A program made the translations under genes and the position numbers. This document shows, in pieces, positions 19,268 to 28,565 of a stretch of 64,000 nucleotides of DNA. The DNA lies in the NCBI RefSeq assembly GCF_022513635.1, contig NZ_JAKWBL010000004.1, positions 496,001-560,000 on the forward strand, read 5' to 3'. Position 1 is the stretch's first letter. Every line of letters starts with the position of its first letter. Source of the DNA: Paraniabella ginsengisoli (GTDB taxonomy: Bacteria > Bacteroidota > Bacteroidia > Chitinophagales > Chitinophagaceae). The notes below the pieces were generated by a model, which saw only the letters and a program-made list of their open reading frames with translations, was not told the origin of the DNA and made no database searches.

Positions 19268-20800
19268 TTATTTAACCGGCCTGTTTATCAACCCGATCAC
19301 TTTTTTCATCTTAAAATCTTCACCTTTTCTGATTGCTTCAACAGAAGGCCCGGCGAAAATATCAGGCTGAACGCCTCGTCCGTTTTGGGGTAACGTTTTA
19401 TCAATGACCATTCTAAACAAAGGTAGTCTGAAACGAACTTTTGTATTAGGCATGGTTACATCCGGGATGATCCATGCAGTAGCGCCATAAGCTGCGCCGC
19501 CGGAAGGTTCCCCAACAATAGTTACGTTGGACTGGCCTTTTAAAGCGCTCAATGCCAAAGTACTTGCCGATGCGGTGTAGCCGCTGCTCAACAAATAAAT
19601 GTTCCCGTCAAAATGTTTTTGTTTTTTGGGTTGATAGCGATGTTTTTCAAAGTATCTATAATGGTATTTTCCATTTCTGTTTTTAGTGCTGAACAAGATC
19701 TGCCAACTGTTCAAAAAGTTATTTTCAATATAGCGGCCGTAGTTTGACGAACGTGAAATGGTGTAAAGTGAGTCGCATATTTTATAGGGATGATCGATCA
19801 AATAGCGGGCGAGAAAAATAAAATTATTTAAGCGACCACCGCCGTTAAGACGCAAATCAATAACCAGATTTTGAACTTGTTGCTTTTCCAATGTTCTGAA
19901 TGATTGGCGAAAGAATTTCTTTAACTGAAGCTTTTCAGAAAAGCTATTCACTTCCATCAATGCATAGCCCTCTTTTATTTCAAAGTGCCGTTGTTGTTTC
20001 AGGCGCTGCTGCTTTGGTATTTTTTCTTTTTTAATTTTCTTTTGAGGCGGTGCTTTTCGCGATGTGTCGGCAACAGCGGAAGTCATTGAAAAAAGAGCGT
20101 TATGCTGCTTGCCTAAAGAATCTGTCAATGAAAGATTATATTCTTTTTGCCATCCCAAAAGTGAACTGTAGAAAGATCCGAAATTGGTTCCGAAACTTAG
20201 CAACTGATCTTTAGCAACCCCGTTGCCACCGTCAGCAGGAATATAGCGGCGAATGGTATCCAGAAGCACTTTTACAGGTTTGCCGTTGATCGAGCTGATA
20301 ATATCACCGCGCTTCATATCAACATTCTTTTTATTTGTTGCAACAAAGACAACGGTGTCGTTCCATGTTTTTACCTGGAAGGGAAATGTTGTTTTTGACT
20401 CAGCTTTATCAATATATTTTTGATAAGATTTTGAAACCCTTACCGATGTATGTCCGCAATTGATAAGCGCCACCACCGGCTGCAATATTTTTCTGAAACT
20501 ATATTCTGTCAGGCTATCTGTAAGCTGCAGCTTTGCTGCGCTGAAAGCGCTGTCCATAGCGGATTTTGGCGTGTACCAATATAAGGAAGGATGGCGTTCT
20601 TCTAAAATATTTTGAAACAATTCATAATCCTGTTGCAATTGTTGCGAGCTGAATTTTTGGTTCGGGTTGAATGTTTTTTGCGACGAACTGCAGGAAGACA
20701 AAACGACTGTTGCAACGAGCGAGATAAAAAGATGAGATATGTTCCACTGTACAAGAGTGCGACGCAAGATCGATGAGTAATATTCTGTCGATGATAACAT
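19268..20800 (-). CDS. S41 family peptidase, lipoprotein
   Basis: 510 residues. A hydrophobic segment and lipobox (VVLSSCSSS) sit near residue 35. A helical region (QQDYELFQNILEERHPSLYW) and a PDZ-like region (MKRGDIISSINGKPV) follow. The S41 protease core shows LVIDLRLNGGGRLNN, then the catalytic-Ser region YLLSSGYTASASTLALSALK and GEPSGGAAYGA. The ending RGVQPDIFAGPSVE is common in the family. The first ~20 residues are encoded by a dispersed family C repeat, so the true start may lie further in. Probably processes or degrades envelope proteins. Confidence 0.88.
   Translation of the reverse strand: MLSSTEYYSSILRRTLVQWNISHLFISLVATVVLSSCSSSQKTFNPNQKFSSQQLQQDYELFQNILEERHPSLYWYTPKSAMDSAFSAAKLQLTDSLTEYSFRKILQPVVALINCGHTSVRVSKSYQKYIDKAESKTTFPFQVKTWNDTVVFVATNKKNVDMKRGDIISSINGKPVKVLLDTIRRYIPADGGNGVAKDQLLSFGTNFGSFYSSLLGWQKEYNLSLTDSLGKQHNALFSMTSAVADTSRKAPPQKKIKKEKIPKQQRLKQQRHFEIKEGYALMEVNSFSEKLQLKKFFRQSFRTLEKQQVQNLVIDLRLNGGGRLNNFIFLARYLIDHPYKICDSLYTISRSSNYGRYIENNFLNSWQILFSTKNRNGKYHYRYFEKHRYQPKKQKHFDGNIYLLSSGYTASASTLALSALKGQSNVTIVGEPSGGAAYGATAWIIPDVTMPNTKVRFRLPLFRMVIDKTLPQNGRGVQPDIFAGPSVEAIRKGEDFKMKKVIGLINRPVK
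20752..20776 (-). repeat. Family C repeat overlapping the S41 peptidase start
   Basis: On the minus strand, catcgatcttgcgtcgcact; read as SSILRRTL in the annotated N-terminus. The same peptide can be read upstream of dus at 46.26 kb from another copy. Confidence 0.65.
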
Positions 20801-20804
20801 AAAA

Positions 20805-21832
20805 TTACTTCAACGGATTCCAGCCTTGCGCCGTAATAGTGTGCTTCGTTCCGCCTTTGGTAACGATCGTGGTTCCTTCCGAGGCTTCAGTCATATAACC
20901 TATAACGCTGATGTTGGCATTGGCAGAAACTTTTTCATAATCGCTTTGTGATACGGTGAATAGCAACTCATAATCTTCGCCGCCGCTAAGTGCGCATGCT
21001 GTGGGATCGATCTCAAATTTGAAAGCGGCCATGCGGCTTTCTTCTGTAACAGGAATTTTATCCTCATGCAAAACGCAACCCAGGTTGCTTTGTTTGCAGA
21101 TGTGCAATATTTCGGAACTTAGCCCATCGCTAATATCCATCATTGAAGTAGGTTGTATTTCGGTTTCTGCAAAAAAGTCGATAATGTCTTTTCTTGCTTC
21201 GGGTTTTAGCAAACGCCCGATTACATAAGTTTCCTGCTCTAAATCGGGCTGCACTCCCGGGCTTTCCAAAAAATCTTTTTCTCTCTTTCAAGAAACAAAA
21301 GACCAATATAAGCTGCGCCTAAATCGCCGCTAACGCAGAGCAGATCACCTTTTTGAGCCGTGCTTCTTTTTACAAACCTGTCGGGCGCTACTTCGCCAAT
21401 AGCAGTAACAGAGATGACAAATCCTTTTTGCGAAGTGGTGGTGTCGCCGCCAATTAAATCAACGCCGTAATGATTACATGCAGCATAAACGCCTTCGTAA
21501 AATTCGTTCAACGCTTCAAGACTTACGCGGTTGCTAAGGCCAAGACTTAACGTAACCTGCGTGGGCACTGCGTTCATCGCATATATATCGCTGATGTTGA
21601 CAACAATACTTTTATAACCCAGATGTTTTAGCGGCGTGTACATTAAATCGAAATGGACACCTTCTAAAAGTAGGTCGGTTGTAACAACGGTTTGTTTGCC
21701 GAAATGGTCTATAACGGCGGCGTCATCGCCTACGCCTAAAAGCGAAGAGGCATTTTGAAGTTCAATATTTTTGGTAAGATGTTCGATCAAACCAAATTCA
21801 CCAAGGTCGGATATTTCTGTGCGGTCACTCAT
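20805..21832 (-). CDS. thiL: Thiamine-monophosphate kinase (one frameshift)
   Basis: ATP-dependent conversion of thiamine monophosphate to thiamine diphosphate. Motifs: LLGVGDDAAVIDHFGKQTVV (Mg/ATP site), TDLLLEGVHFDL, VNISDIYAMNAVP, IGGDTTTSQKGFVISVTAIG, then MMDISDGLSSEILHI and CALSGGEDYELLF. The frame breaks near 21271 in a six-T run; one more T gives 342 residues, normal for ThiL. The start at 21832 (MSDRTEISDLGEFGLI) fits the family opening. Confidence 0.93.
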
Positions 21833-21839
21833 GCTGTTA

Positions 21840-21958
21840 TTACAAATAATCTTTAAGCAGGGTTTTTATTTCTTTATCGGAAATACTGTTTTGTTCCCCT
21901 TTGCGATATATATAAAATAAGGATATCTATTGAAGTTTGCAGAAAGTTCGACATTATA
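21840..21958 (-). pseudogene. Possible remnant coding segment after antitoxin-like gene
   Basis: Minus-strand codons reading NVELSANFNRYPYFIYIAKG and, after one added G in a G4 run, EQNSISDKEIKTLLKDYL followed by a stop. There is no in-frame start codon. It directly follows, out of frame, the antitoxin-like gene. It may be a toxin remnant or the frameshifted tail of the same protein. Not recognised. Confidence 0.3.
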
Positions 21959-22169
21959 GTTCATCCAAAAACTTTTTCAAAGGAACTGTTTTTGCTTTGC
22001 CGCTTTTGATCTTTTGCATTTCTTCAAAGCCTTTGCGTATATGTTTTAACGTATGTGCTTTTTGTTTTGTGCCTTCTTCTTCAATTCCTTTTACATAAGT
22101 TAAGCTTTTGGCTAACTCAATAAAGTGATCATATTCTTCGTCGGTTGTATAGATGGTAACTTGTTTCAT
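21954..22169 (-). CDS. Small antitoxin-like protein, 71 aa
   Basis: MKQVTIYTTDEEYDHFIELA, then basic helices and the ending LKKFLDEL. The overall shape (N-terminal strand, helix FIELAKSL, C-terminal charged helix with F-L-x-E-L) is common among Bacteroidota antitoxins located before RelE/ParE toxins. No intact toxin gene follows, only a short decayed-looking segment. Assignment by pattern only. Confidence 0.5.
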   Translation of the reverse strand: MKQVTIYTTDEEYDHFIELAKSLTYVKGIEEEGTKQKAHTLKHIRKGFEEMQKIKSGKAKTVPLKKFLDEL

Positions 22170-22223
22170 CCGTATTTGTTTATGTCTTACACAAATTTAC
22201 ATTAAACTATTCACCTGTTATTA

Positions 22224-22997
22224 TTACGCCTTACCATTTATCATCTCCAATAATTGGTCATGTATCAATCCATTGGTTGATACAATCCGCGGTTCATAAG
22301 GGTTATAGCGATTTCCTTCAAAATCGGTTACTTTGCCGCCCGCTTCTTCAACAATTAAAAATCCGGCAGCGCTATCCCAGGGCTGCAATTTATGTTCATA
22401 AAAACCATCTAACCTACCAGCAGCAACCCAACAAAGGTCTATTGCTGCAGCGCCTAAGCGCCGAACCGGAACCCCTTCTCTAATAAACCTTTCAAAAACT
22501 TCTAGCGGTCCGTTATTTTGTTGAATGTAAGTATAAGGGAAGCCAGTAACTAAGCAACTTTTCATCACGTCTATCTCCGCGCTAACTTTTAGGGGTTGGC
22601 CGTTAAACGTTGCTCCTTCGCCTTTTTCTGCGAAGAACAATTCATTCATGTGTGGGTTATAAACCATGCCCAGAATCATTTCCCCTTTAAATTCCACACC
22701 GATGGAAATACAGTTTAGTGGAATGCCATGTGCAAAGTTGATGGTTCCATCAATAGGGTCGATGATCCATTTATATTCAGAATCCTGTGGAAGTTCGCCT
22801 GTTTCTTCGGTAAGAATATAATGATTAGGATAAGCCTTCTGTATTACTTCGAGAATTGCTTTTTCTGACGCGTGGTCGGCTTCCGTAACCAGGTTATTGC
22901 GTCCTTCTTTATATTTTATTTCAAAGGTCTTATTGAAATATTTAGACACCTGCTCGCCTCCGGCCATGATGGCTTCGTGTAAAACGGTTTTTAACAT
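22224..22997 (-). CDS. Inositol monophosphatase family protein
   Basis: About 257 residues from the ATG at 22997 (MLKTVLHEAIMAGGEQV). An upstream in-frame start would add non-family sequence. The Mg-dependent phosphatase signature is complete: TEADHASEKAI, ILTEETGE, WIIDPIDGTINFAHG (metal-binding DPIDGT), and a late WDSAAGFLIVEEAGG. It hydrolyses inositol-1-phosphate or related sugar phosphates or nucleotide 3'-phosphates; the exact substrate is not decided by sequence. Confidence 0.92.
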   Translation of the reverse strand: MLKTVLHEAIMAGGEQVSKYFNKTFEIKYKEGRNNLVTEADHASEKAILEVIQKAYPNHYILTEETGELPQDSEYKWIIDPIDGTINFAHGIPLNCISIGVEFKGEMILGMVYNPHMNELFFAEKGEGATFNGQPLKVSAEIDVMKSCLVTGFPYTYIQQNNGPLEVFERFIREGVPVRRLGAAAIDLCWVAAGRLDGFYEHKLQPWDSAAGFLIVEEAGGKVTDFEGNRYNPYEPRIVSTNGLIHDQLLEMINGKA

Positions 22998-23166
22998 AGG
23001 AGCAAAGATAGCGAAGCCGGTTTGTTTGTCGCCCGACTGCGACTGTATTATTATCTCTGAAGCCCAATGCTGAATGATAAAAAAACGGGGAAAATCCCGG
23101 GTTTTTGCAGGCAAGGTATTTGTTTTCTTTGAAGCCTCATTTTCATACTCGCTTAAATTAACAGCA

Positions 23167-23352
23167 ATGAATAACACGATGATCAGCTTCTTAACTAACG
23201 AAAAACTACCCGAAAGACTGCGGACTTCCATCAAAGAACAAAGACAAAAACACGAACGACATGCTAAAAGAGACGGCCAGCTTATAGTTTTTGGAACACT
23301 TTTTTTGAGTACGCTGGCCTGCCTTATTGCTTTGCTGGTGTATTTCTTTTAA
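23167..23352 (+). CDS. Small single-span membrane protein, 61 aa
   Basis: MNNTMISFLTNEKLPERLRT, then a very basic stretch (KEQRQKHERHAKRDG) and one C-terminal membrane helix (LFLSTLACLIALLVYFF). Topology suggests N-in with the tail in the membrane. No family recognised; it lies just upstream of a glycosyltransferase gene on the same strand. Confidence 0.5.
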   Translation: MNNTMISFLTNEKLPERLRTSIKEQRQKHERHAKRDGQLIVFGTLFLSTLACLIALLVYFF

Positions 23353-23410
23353 TTGCCGATGCGATATAACACTATGATTGTTGTTACATTTACTGCTGAA
23401 ATGCAGGTTA

Positions 23411-24277
23411 ATGACATTATCTATCATCATATATAAATTATAATGTAAAATATTTCTTAGAAAAATCCCTACTATCCGTGCAACAGGCGGTTGGAGGAAT
23501 TGATGCAGAAGTTTTTGTTATTGACAATAACTCAACAGATGGCAGCCTGGCTTATCTGCAACCAATTTTCCCTTTTGTGCATTTTATTGCTAACACCAAT
23601 AACCCGGGCTTTGGCAAAGCCTGCAATCAAGGCCTGGCAGAAGCAATTGGCAAATATGTGTTATTTCTGAATCCTGATACAATTATCCCTGCGGATTGCA
23701 TCGTAAAATGTATTAACAAGCTGGAGGAAGATCCTAATATCGGTGCGTTAGGCGTAAAAATGGTAAATGGAGAAGGTGTTTTTTTAAAAGAAAGCAAGCG
23801 AGCTTTACCTGATGCGCTTTCTTCATTGTACAAGCTGTTTGGCATTTCTGCATTATTTCCTAAGTCAAAAATCTTTTCTAAATACAATCTGGGGTATTTA
23901 AACGAAAATGAAGATCATGAAGTAGATGTACTTTGTGGCGCGTTTATGATGATCCCCAAAAAAGTACTTAATGAGGTTGGCGGCTTTGATGAAGCTTTTT
24001 TATGTATGGAGAAGATATTGACCTTAGCTATCGCATTCAGAAGGCGGGATATAAAAACTACTACATGGCAACGCCAACTATTATTCATTTTAAAGGAGAA
24101 AGCACAGACAAAACCAGCTTAAAGTATATCCGGGCTTTCTATGGGGCAATGGTTATATTTGTTGACAAACATTACAAAGGGGTTAAAAAAGGGGTTTTTA
24201 AGAGCCTGCTTATTGCAGGAATTGGATTTAAAGCAAGGCTTGAGACAATTAAACTTAAACTTAAAAAAGCCTTCTGA
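23411..24277 (+). CDS. Family 2 glycosyltransferase (two frame breaks)
   Basis: GT-A fold transferase of the rhamnosyltransferase-like type. From the ATG at 23411 (MTLSIII) the frame breaks within an AT-dinucleotide stretch near 23430, then continues NYNVKYFLEKSLLSVQQ. It has VFVIDNNSTDGSL, FLNPDTIIP (DxD-like), and VDVLCGAFMMIPKKVLNEVG. Near 24000 a six-T run needs one more T, after which MYGEDIDLSYRIQKAGY follows, the usual acceptor-site motif. Corrected length is about 288 residues. Probably adds sugars to cell-surface polysaccharide. No membrane span. Confidence 0.85.
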
Positions 24278-24360
24278 TTGCTTATATTTAAAGAATGGAA
24301 AAAACCATTTTTCACAAAATCGTATCTTGCGGCTTTGCTGCACCCACAAGGTAGTAGTTT

Positions 24361-25894
24361 ATGGCATCAATCATCGATTTTAAAATACCGAAAGCGATTG
24401 CGAAGGCGCTGGGCCTTCCAACATCTGATGCTCAAAAGCAACAGCGAAAAGTGCTTAAAAAGCTGCTGAAGAGGGCAAGATTTACAGAATTTGGTCAAAA
24501 ATTCCATTTTGATAAAGTCCTGCTTAATAAAAATGTAGAAAAGGCATTCCAAGAATCAGTTCCTATTCATGATTATAACAAGATTTATAATGACTGGTGG
24601 AAGAAAACCCTTGACGGGGTTCCTGATGTAACCTGGCCGGGAAAAATTGAATATTATGCGTTAAGCTCAGGAACTTCGGAAGCGGCAAGTAAGTATATAC
24701 CGGTAACTAAAGATCTTCTGCGCAGCAATACCATTAATTATATTAAGCAACTTATCAGCGTATTTGCTTACCAGGAAGCTAACAAAAAAGCGCTGCGGAA
24801 AAGTTTTTTAATAATTGGCGGCACAACCGATTTACAAAAAGGAGATGCAGGTTGGTATGCCGGCGATCTTAGCGGCATTTTGGCCAAAAAACGTCCTTTT
24901 TGGTTTCAAACCTTTTACAAACCCGGCGGCGCGCATCGCTGCCATGAAAGACTGGAACGAAAAGCTGAATGAAATTGTAGAGCATGCGCGTGAATGGGAT
25001 ATTGGTTATATCGTTGGCGTTCCCGCCTGGTGCCAGATGTGCATGGAAATGGTCATAGAAAAGTATAAAGTAAATAATATACACGAAATATGGCCCAACT
25101 TCGGCATTTTCGTTCATGGTGGCGTATCATTTCAACCGTACAAAAAATCTTTCGAAAAATTGTTGGGCAAGCCTATTGTGTATGTAGAAAACTACCTTTC
25201 CAGCGAAGGGTTTATCGGCTATAAAATGAAAGAACATGCATTAGGCATGCAGCTCATAACCAACAATAATATTTTTTTCGAATTTGTTCCCTTCGATGAC
25301 AAAAATTTTGATGCAGAAGGTAATATTAAGCCTGACGCCCAGGCATTGCTGGTTAATGAAGTAGAATACGGAAAGGATTATGCTATATTGTTAAACACCA
25401 ATGCGGGATCATGGCGGTATCTCATTGGCGATACGATTCGTTTTCTGAATGTAGACAAATGTGAAGTGTTGATTACAGGTCGCACCAAACATTTCCTGAG
25501 TTTAGTAGGAGAACATCTAAGCGTTGAAAATATGAACTGTGCTATTGAAGAAGCCAATAACCACTTCAACATCAGTATTCCTGAATATACCGTAACAGGG
25601 TTTCCCTATAACAATTATTTTGCCCATAAATGGTATATCGCAACAGATGATACGGTAGGTTCAGATGAATTGATCATGTTTATTGACAGTAAACTGAAAC
25701 AAATTAATGATGATTATGCTACTGAAAGAACAAGTGCGTTAACTGATATTTTTATAGAAATACTGCCAGAAGAAAAATTTTTAAAGTTTATGGAACTTCG
25801 CGGCAAGCTGGGCAGTCAGAATAAATTTCCCAGAGTTATGAAAGGCAACATGCTTGAAAACTGGGACAAATTTCTCGCTACGGGGAAAATTTAA
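24361..25894 (+). CDS. GH3 auxin-responsive promoter family protein (one frame break)
   Basis: About 510 residues, homologous to the ANL-type acyl-adenylating enzymes named after plant GH3, common in Bacteroidota with unknown substrate. Motifs: YALSSGTSEAASKYIPVT (P-loop-like), LIIGGTTDLQ, VPAWCQMCMEMV, YLSSEGFIGYK, WRYLIGDTIRFLN, LITGRTKHFLSLVGEHLSVE. The frame shifts near 24928 inside cccggcggcgcgc; removing one base joins FQTFYKP to ARIAAMKDWNEK. It probably couples an acid to an amino acid or amine. Confidence 0.87.
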
Positions 25895-25934
25895 CTTCAT
25901 ACCTTAAAAAAACTTCCCTAATCTTGTAGGCACT

Positions 25935-26567
25935 ATGATTGAAGGCTTAATTAAAGGGATAACCTTAGGATTATTGTTAAGCATAGCTGTAGGGCCGGTA
26001 CTCTTTTCTATCATAAAACATAGTATAAATGTTGGTCATAAGGGAGGGTTTGCTTTTGTAGCCGGGGTATCAGCAAGCGACATTACCATTGCGTTTGTAA
26101 GCAACGCCTTTTCTGCTTTATTCGAAGTTATCAGTGAATATAAACAAGCTATTGGCATAACAGGTAGCCTCTTTCTGATGGTCATTGGTGTTTATTTTTT
26201 ATTCTTTAAAAAAGTAAAGATCAACCAGGAAGGAAAAGCTATTCAGATAACATTTCGAAAACGCGATTACGCCACCATGTTTTTTTCTGGCTATCTGATG
26301 AACACCTTAAATCCATCCGTTTTTCTTTTTTGGCTTACAGCATCTACGTCGTTTATCAATCACAATATAGAAGAACGTATTGTTATCTTCACAACTTGCC
26401 TGTTGATTGTGTTGGCTGCCGATATAGCCAAAGTAATGTTGGCTGGCAAAATCCGCAACCGCCTTACGCCGCATAACATCCAGCTCATCAATCGCATTAA
26501 CGGCATTATACTTATCGGCTTTTCCATCGCATTAATTATAGGTTTATTGTTTTATAAAGGACACTAA
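25935..26567 (+). CDS. LysE/RhtB-type amino-acid exporter family protein
   Basis: 210 residues with six predicted membrane helices. The LysE-family opening GITLGLLLSIAVGPVLFSII is clear, followed by GHKGGFAFVAGVSASD and a NTLNPSVFLFWL motif in the middle. A TAATCTTG -7-like box lies 10 bases before the ATG. Substrate unknown. Confidence 0.88.
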   Translation: MIEGLIKGITLGLLLSIAVGPVLFSIIKHSINVGHKGGFAFVAGVSASDITIAFVSNAFSALFEVISEYKQAIGITGSLFLMVIGVYFLFFKKVKINQEGKAIQITFRKRDYATMFFSGYLMNTLNPSVFLFWLTASTSFINHNIEERIVIFTTCLLIVLAADIAKVMLAGKIRNRLTPHNIQLINRINGIILIGFSIALIIGLLFYKGH

Positions 26568-26595
26568 TTTATTATTGAATCAGCAATAAACACAA

Positions 26596-26715
26596 ATCAT
26601 CGAAATTGCGTCGCACACTTGATCTGCAGAATATAGCTCATCCCGTCCGACCGGTCATCCGGGCGGGCTACATAAACGGACTTTCAGACTTTCCGTCTTC
26701 CCGACTTCTCTTTCA
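26596..26715. repeat. Cluster of dispersed repeats (families C, B and G)
   Basis: Family C copy aaattgcgtcgcacacttga (26604-26623), family B palindrome cccgtccgaccggtcatccg (from 26642), then gactttccgtcttcccgact (about 26685-26706), which resembles the array inserted in the NadR-like gene. This fills the gap before mtgA. Confidence 0.65.
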
Positions 26716-26789
26716 AACCATATGCACATCATCACATTAGCTAATTGGCTAATTTCTCTCTCGTTCAACTTTTCCATATATTGCAACCA

Positions 26790-27484
26790 ATGAAGCGACT
26801 TAGAAGAATATGGAGATTCATAAAACGAACGATCATCGTTCTTTTTATTGCACACCTCCTATATATCGTAGCTTTAAAATGGGTAAACCCACCAATAACC
26901 GTAACACAGCTTATGAGTTTTGTTGAAGGACATGGCATGGAAAAGGAATATGTAAGATGCAGCAAATGTCTTCCAATGCAAAGCTAGCAGTGATTGCATC
27001 TGAAGATCAACTTTTCCCCGATCACAATGGCTTTGACTGGAAAAGCATTCAAAAGGCATTGGATTATAACCAGCGCAAGCCGGGCCGTATCCGCGGAGGA
27101 AGTACCATTAGCCAGCAAACAGCAAAAAATGTTTTTTTGTGGCAGGGGCGTAGTTGGGTAAGAAAAGGACTGGAAACCTATTTTACTTTTATGATCGAAA
27201 AGATATGGGGCAAGAAAAGAATTCTTGAAGTGTACCTGAATGTTGCAGAAACGGGTAAAGGCATATTTGGTATCGAAAAAGCTGCTCAAAAATATTTTGG
27301 CAGATCAGCTCAAAAATTATCTCAACTTCAGGCTGCCGCAATAGCTGCATCTTTACCCAACCCAAAGAAGTATACAGTAAAACCAATGAGTCCTTATGTA
27401 TCTGCAAGAAGCAGAAAAATTATGCAGCAAATGAATTTTTTAAGACCCGATAGAGATATACAGGCTATTATCGGCGACAAGTAA
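26790..27484 (+). CDS. mtgA: Monofunctional peptidoglycan glycosyltransferase MtgA (one frameshift)
   Basis: GT51 enzyme polymerising lipid II into glycan strands at the inner membrane. Starts [19 protein letters not shown] with one N-terminal membrane anchor. After a one-base loss near 26955 the frame continues into the catalytic domain: [18 protein letters not shown] (catalytic Glu), [17 protein letters not shown], and [19 protein letters not shown]. Corrected length is 231 residues, typical for MtgA, and there is no transpeptidase domain. Confidence 0.92.
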
Positions 27485-27491
27485 TTTTACC

Positions 27492-27721
27492 ATGATTTTT
27501 ATAAAAAAAATATATTGATTATTGTTGGCTTAGGAATCGGTGCTTTGGTTGGTTTTTTGTACTGGAAATTTGTAGGTTGTAACTCCGGCACTTGTGCTAT
27601 TACATCAAAGCCTTTAAACAGTTCGCTGTATGGAGCATTAATGGGCGGCCTCTTGTTTTCTCTATTCACAAAACGTAAAAAAGAACAGAATGACTTTTCA
27701 GGAAATCATCAATCAGGATAA
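27492..27721 (+). CDS. DUF6132-type small membrane protein (one frameshift)
   Basis: From the ATG at 27492 (MIFIKK), an eight-A run needs one more A, giving [20 protein letters not shown] and then [29 protein letters not shown]. Two membrane helices enclose a CxxxxC segment, matching Bacteroidota DUF6132 proteins often found beside thioredoxins. It overlaps the thioredoxin start by about 30 bases, so the two are translationally linked. Possibly a redox-related membrane partner. Confidence 0.75.
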
Positions 27722-27986
27722 ACCGGTTTTAGTAGATTTTTTTGCAGAATGGTGCGGTCCATGTAAAACAATGGCGCCGGTGCTTGAGCAGCTAAAACAA
27801 CGCGTTGGGGACAACGCAACCATTATTAAAATAGATATAGATAAAAGCCCGCAAGCGGCTAATGCTTACCAGGTGCAGGGTGTACCAACCTTTATTGTTT
27901 TCAAAAATGGCAAACAGGTTTGGAGGCAATCCGGAGTAAGGCCACTTTCCGAACTGGAAAATATACTAAAGGCCAATAGTAACTAG
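27690..27986 (+). CDS. Thioredoxin
   Basis: 98 residues, a single thioredoxin fold with active site WCGPC (Cys22 and Cys25), the conserved [11 protein letters not shown] cis-proline loop and VDFFAEW lead-in. No signal peptide, so cytoplasmic. Shares a transcript with the overlapping DUF6132 gene. Confidence 0.95.
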   Translation: MTFQEIINQDKPVLVDFFAEWCGPCKTMAPVLEQLKQRVGDNATIIKIDIDKSPQAANAYQVQGVPTFIVFKNGKQVWRQSGVRPLSELENILKANSN

Positions 27987-28010
27987 GGTCGTTTAACCAT
28001 AACGTGGCTG

Positions 28011-28072
28011 TCAGGCTGAGTTTGTCGAACCTCAGCCAACTTCCCTTTGACAAACTCAGGGTGAAAATCTAC
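28011..28072. repeat. Dispersed inverted repeat family F
   Basis: Arms gctgagtttgtcgaacctca and ctttgacaaactcagggtga. A related copy with agcttgccgaa/ttcggcaagctt is at 41546-41615. It lies between convergent genes, where it could act as a bidirectional terminator. Confidence 0.65.
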
Positions 28073-28085
28073 ATGAAACAAAACA

Positions 28086-28565
28086 CTAAGCAAAACGGTT
28101 ATGTAATACTTCATAACGAAAGGAAAATATTTCCTTTAACTTTTTAGCTACCATTTTTCCGGCAAACGATCTTCCTAAAAATCCTGCTGGTAGCTTATAA
28201 CTCACTATATCCGTCATCAACACGCCGTTATTCTTGTTCTCGAAATGATGCTCATGATGCCATAAAGTATAAGGGCCATTACGTTGCTCATCAATAAAAT
28301 ATTGGAGCATTGCAATCTGTGTTATTTCAGTAACCCATTTACTTTTTATTACAGGGAAGATACTGATGGTATAAGTGATTATTTTCCCGGGATAGATTTT
28401 TCCATCTGCTCCTGAAGTAATTTCAAATCCCATATTGTTGGGAGTAATGGCTTGTAAATTTTCGGGTGTTCCAAAAAAATCCCAGGCTGTCTGTAAATCA
28501 CAATTTAGTTGCTGCTTTGCCTCCAGTGTGTAAATTCCGGAATGATATGTTATTTTAATGTTCAT
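28086..28565 (-). CDS. SRPBCC family protein
   Basis: 159 residues with the START/SRPBCC pattern: helix-grip opening (LNCDLQTAWDFFGTPENLQ), LQYFIDEQRNGPYTLWHHEH, and a C-terminal long helix (FAGKMVAKKLKEIFSFR). It is like the CoxG/ligand-binding SRPBCC proteins frequent in Bacteroidota. Its start overlaps the end of the NadR-like gene by 11 bases. Ligand unknown. Confidence 0.8.
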   Translation of the reverse strand: MNIKITYHSGIYTLEAKQQLNCDLQTAWDFFGTPENLQAITPNNMGFEITSGADGKIYPGKIITYTISIFPVIKSKWVTEITQIAMLQYFIDEQRNGPYTLWHHEHHFENKNNGVLMTDIVSYKLPAGFLGRSFAGKMVAKKLKEIFSFRYEVLHNRFA

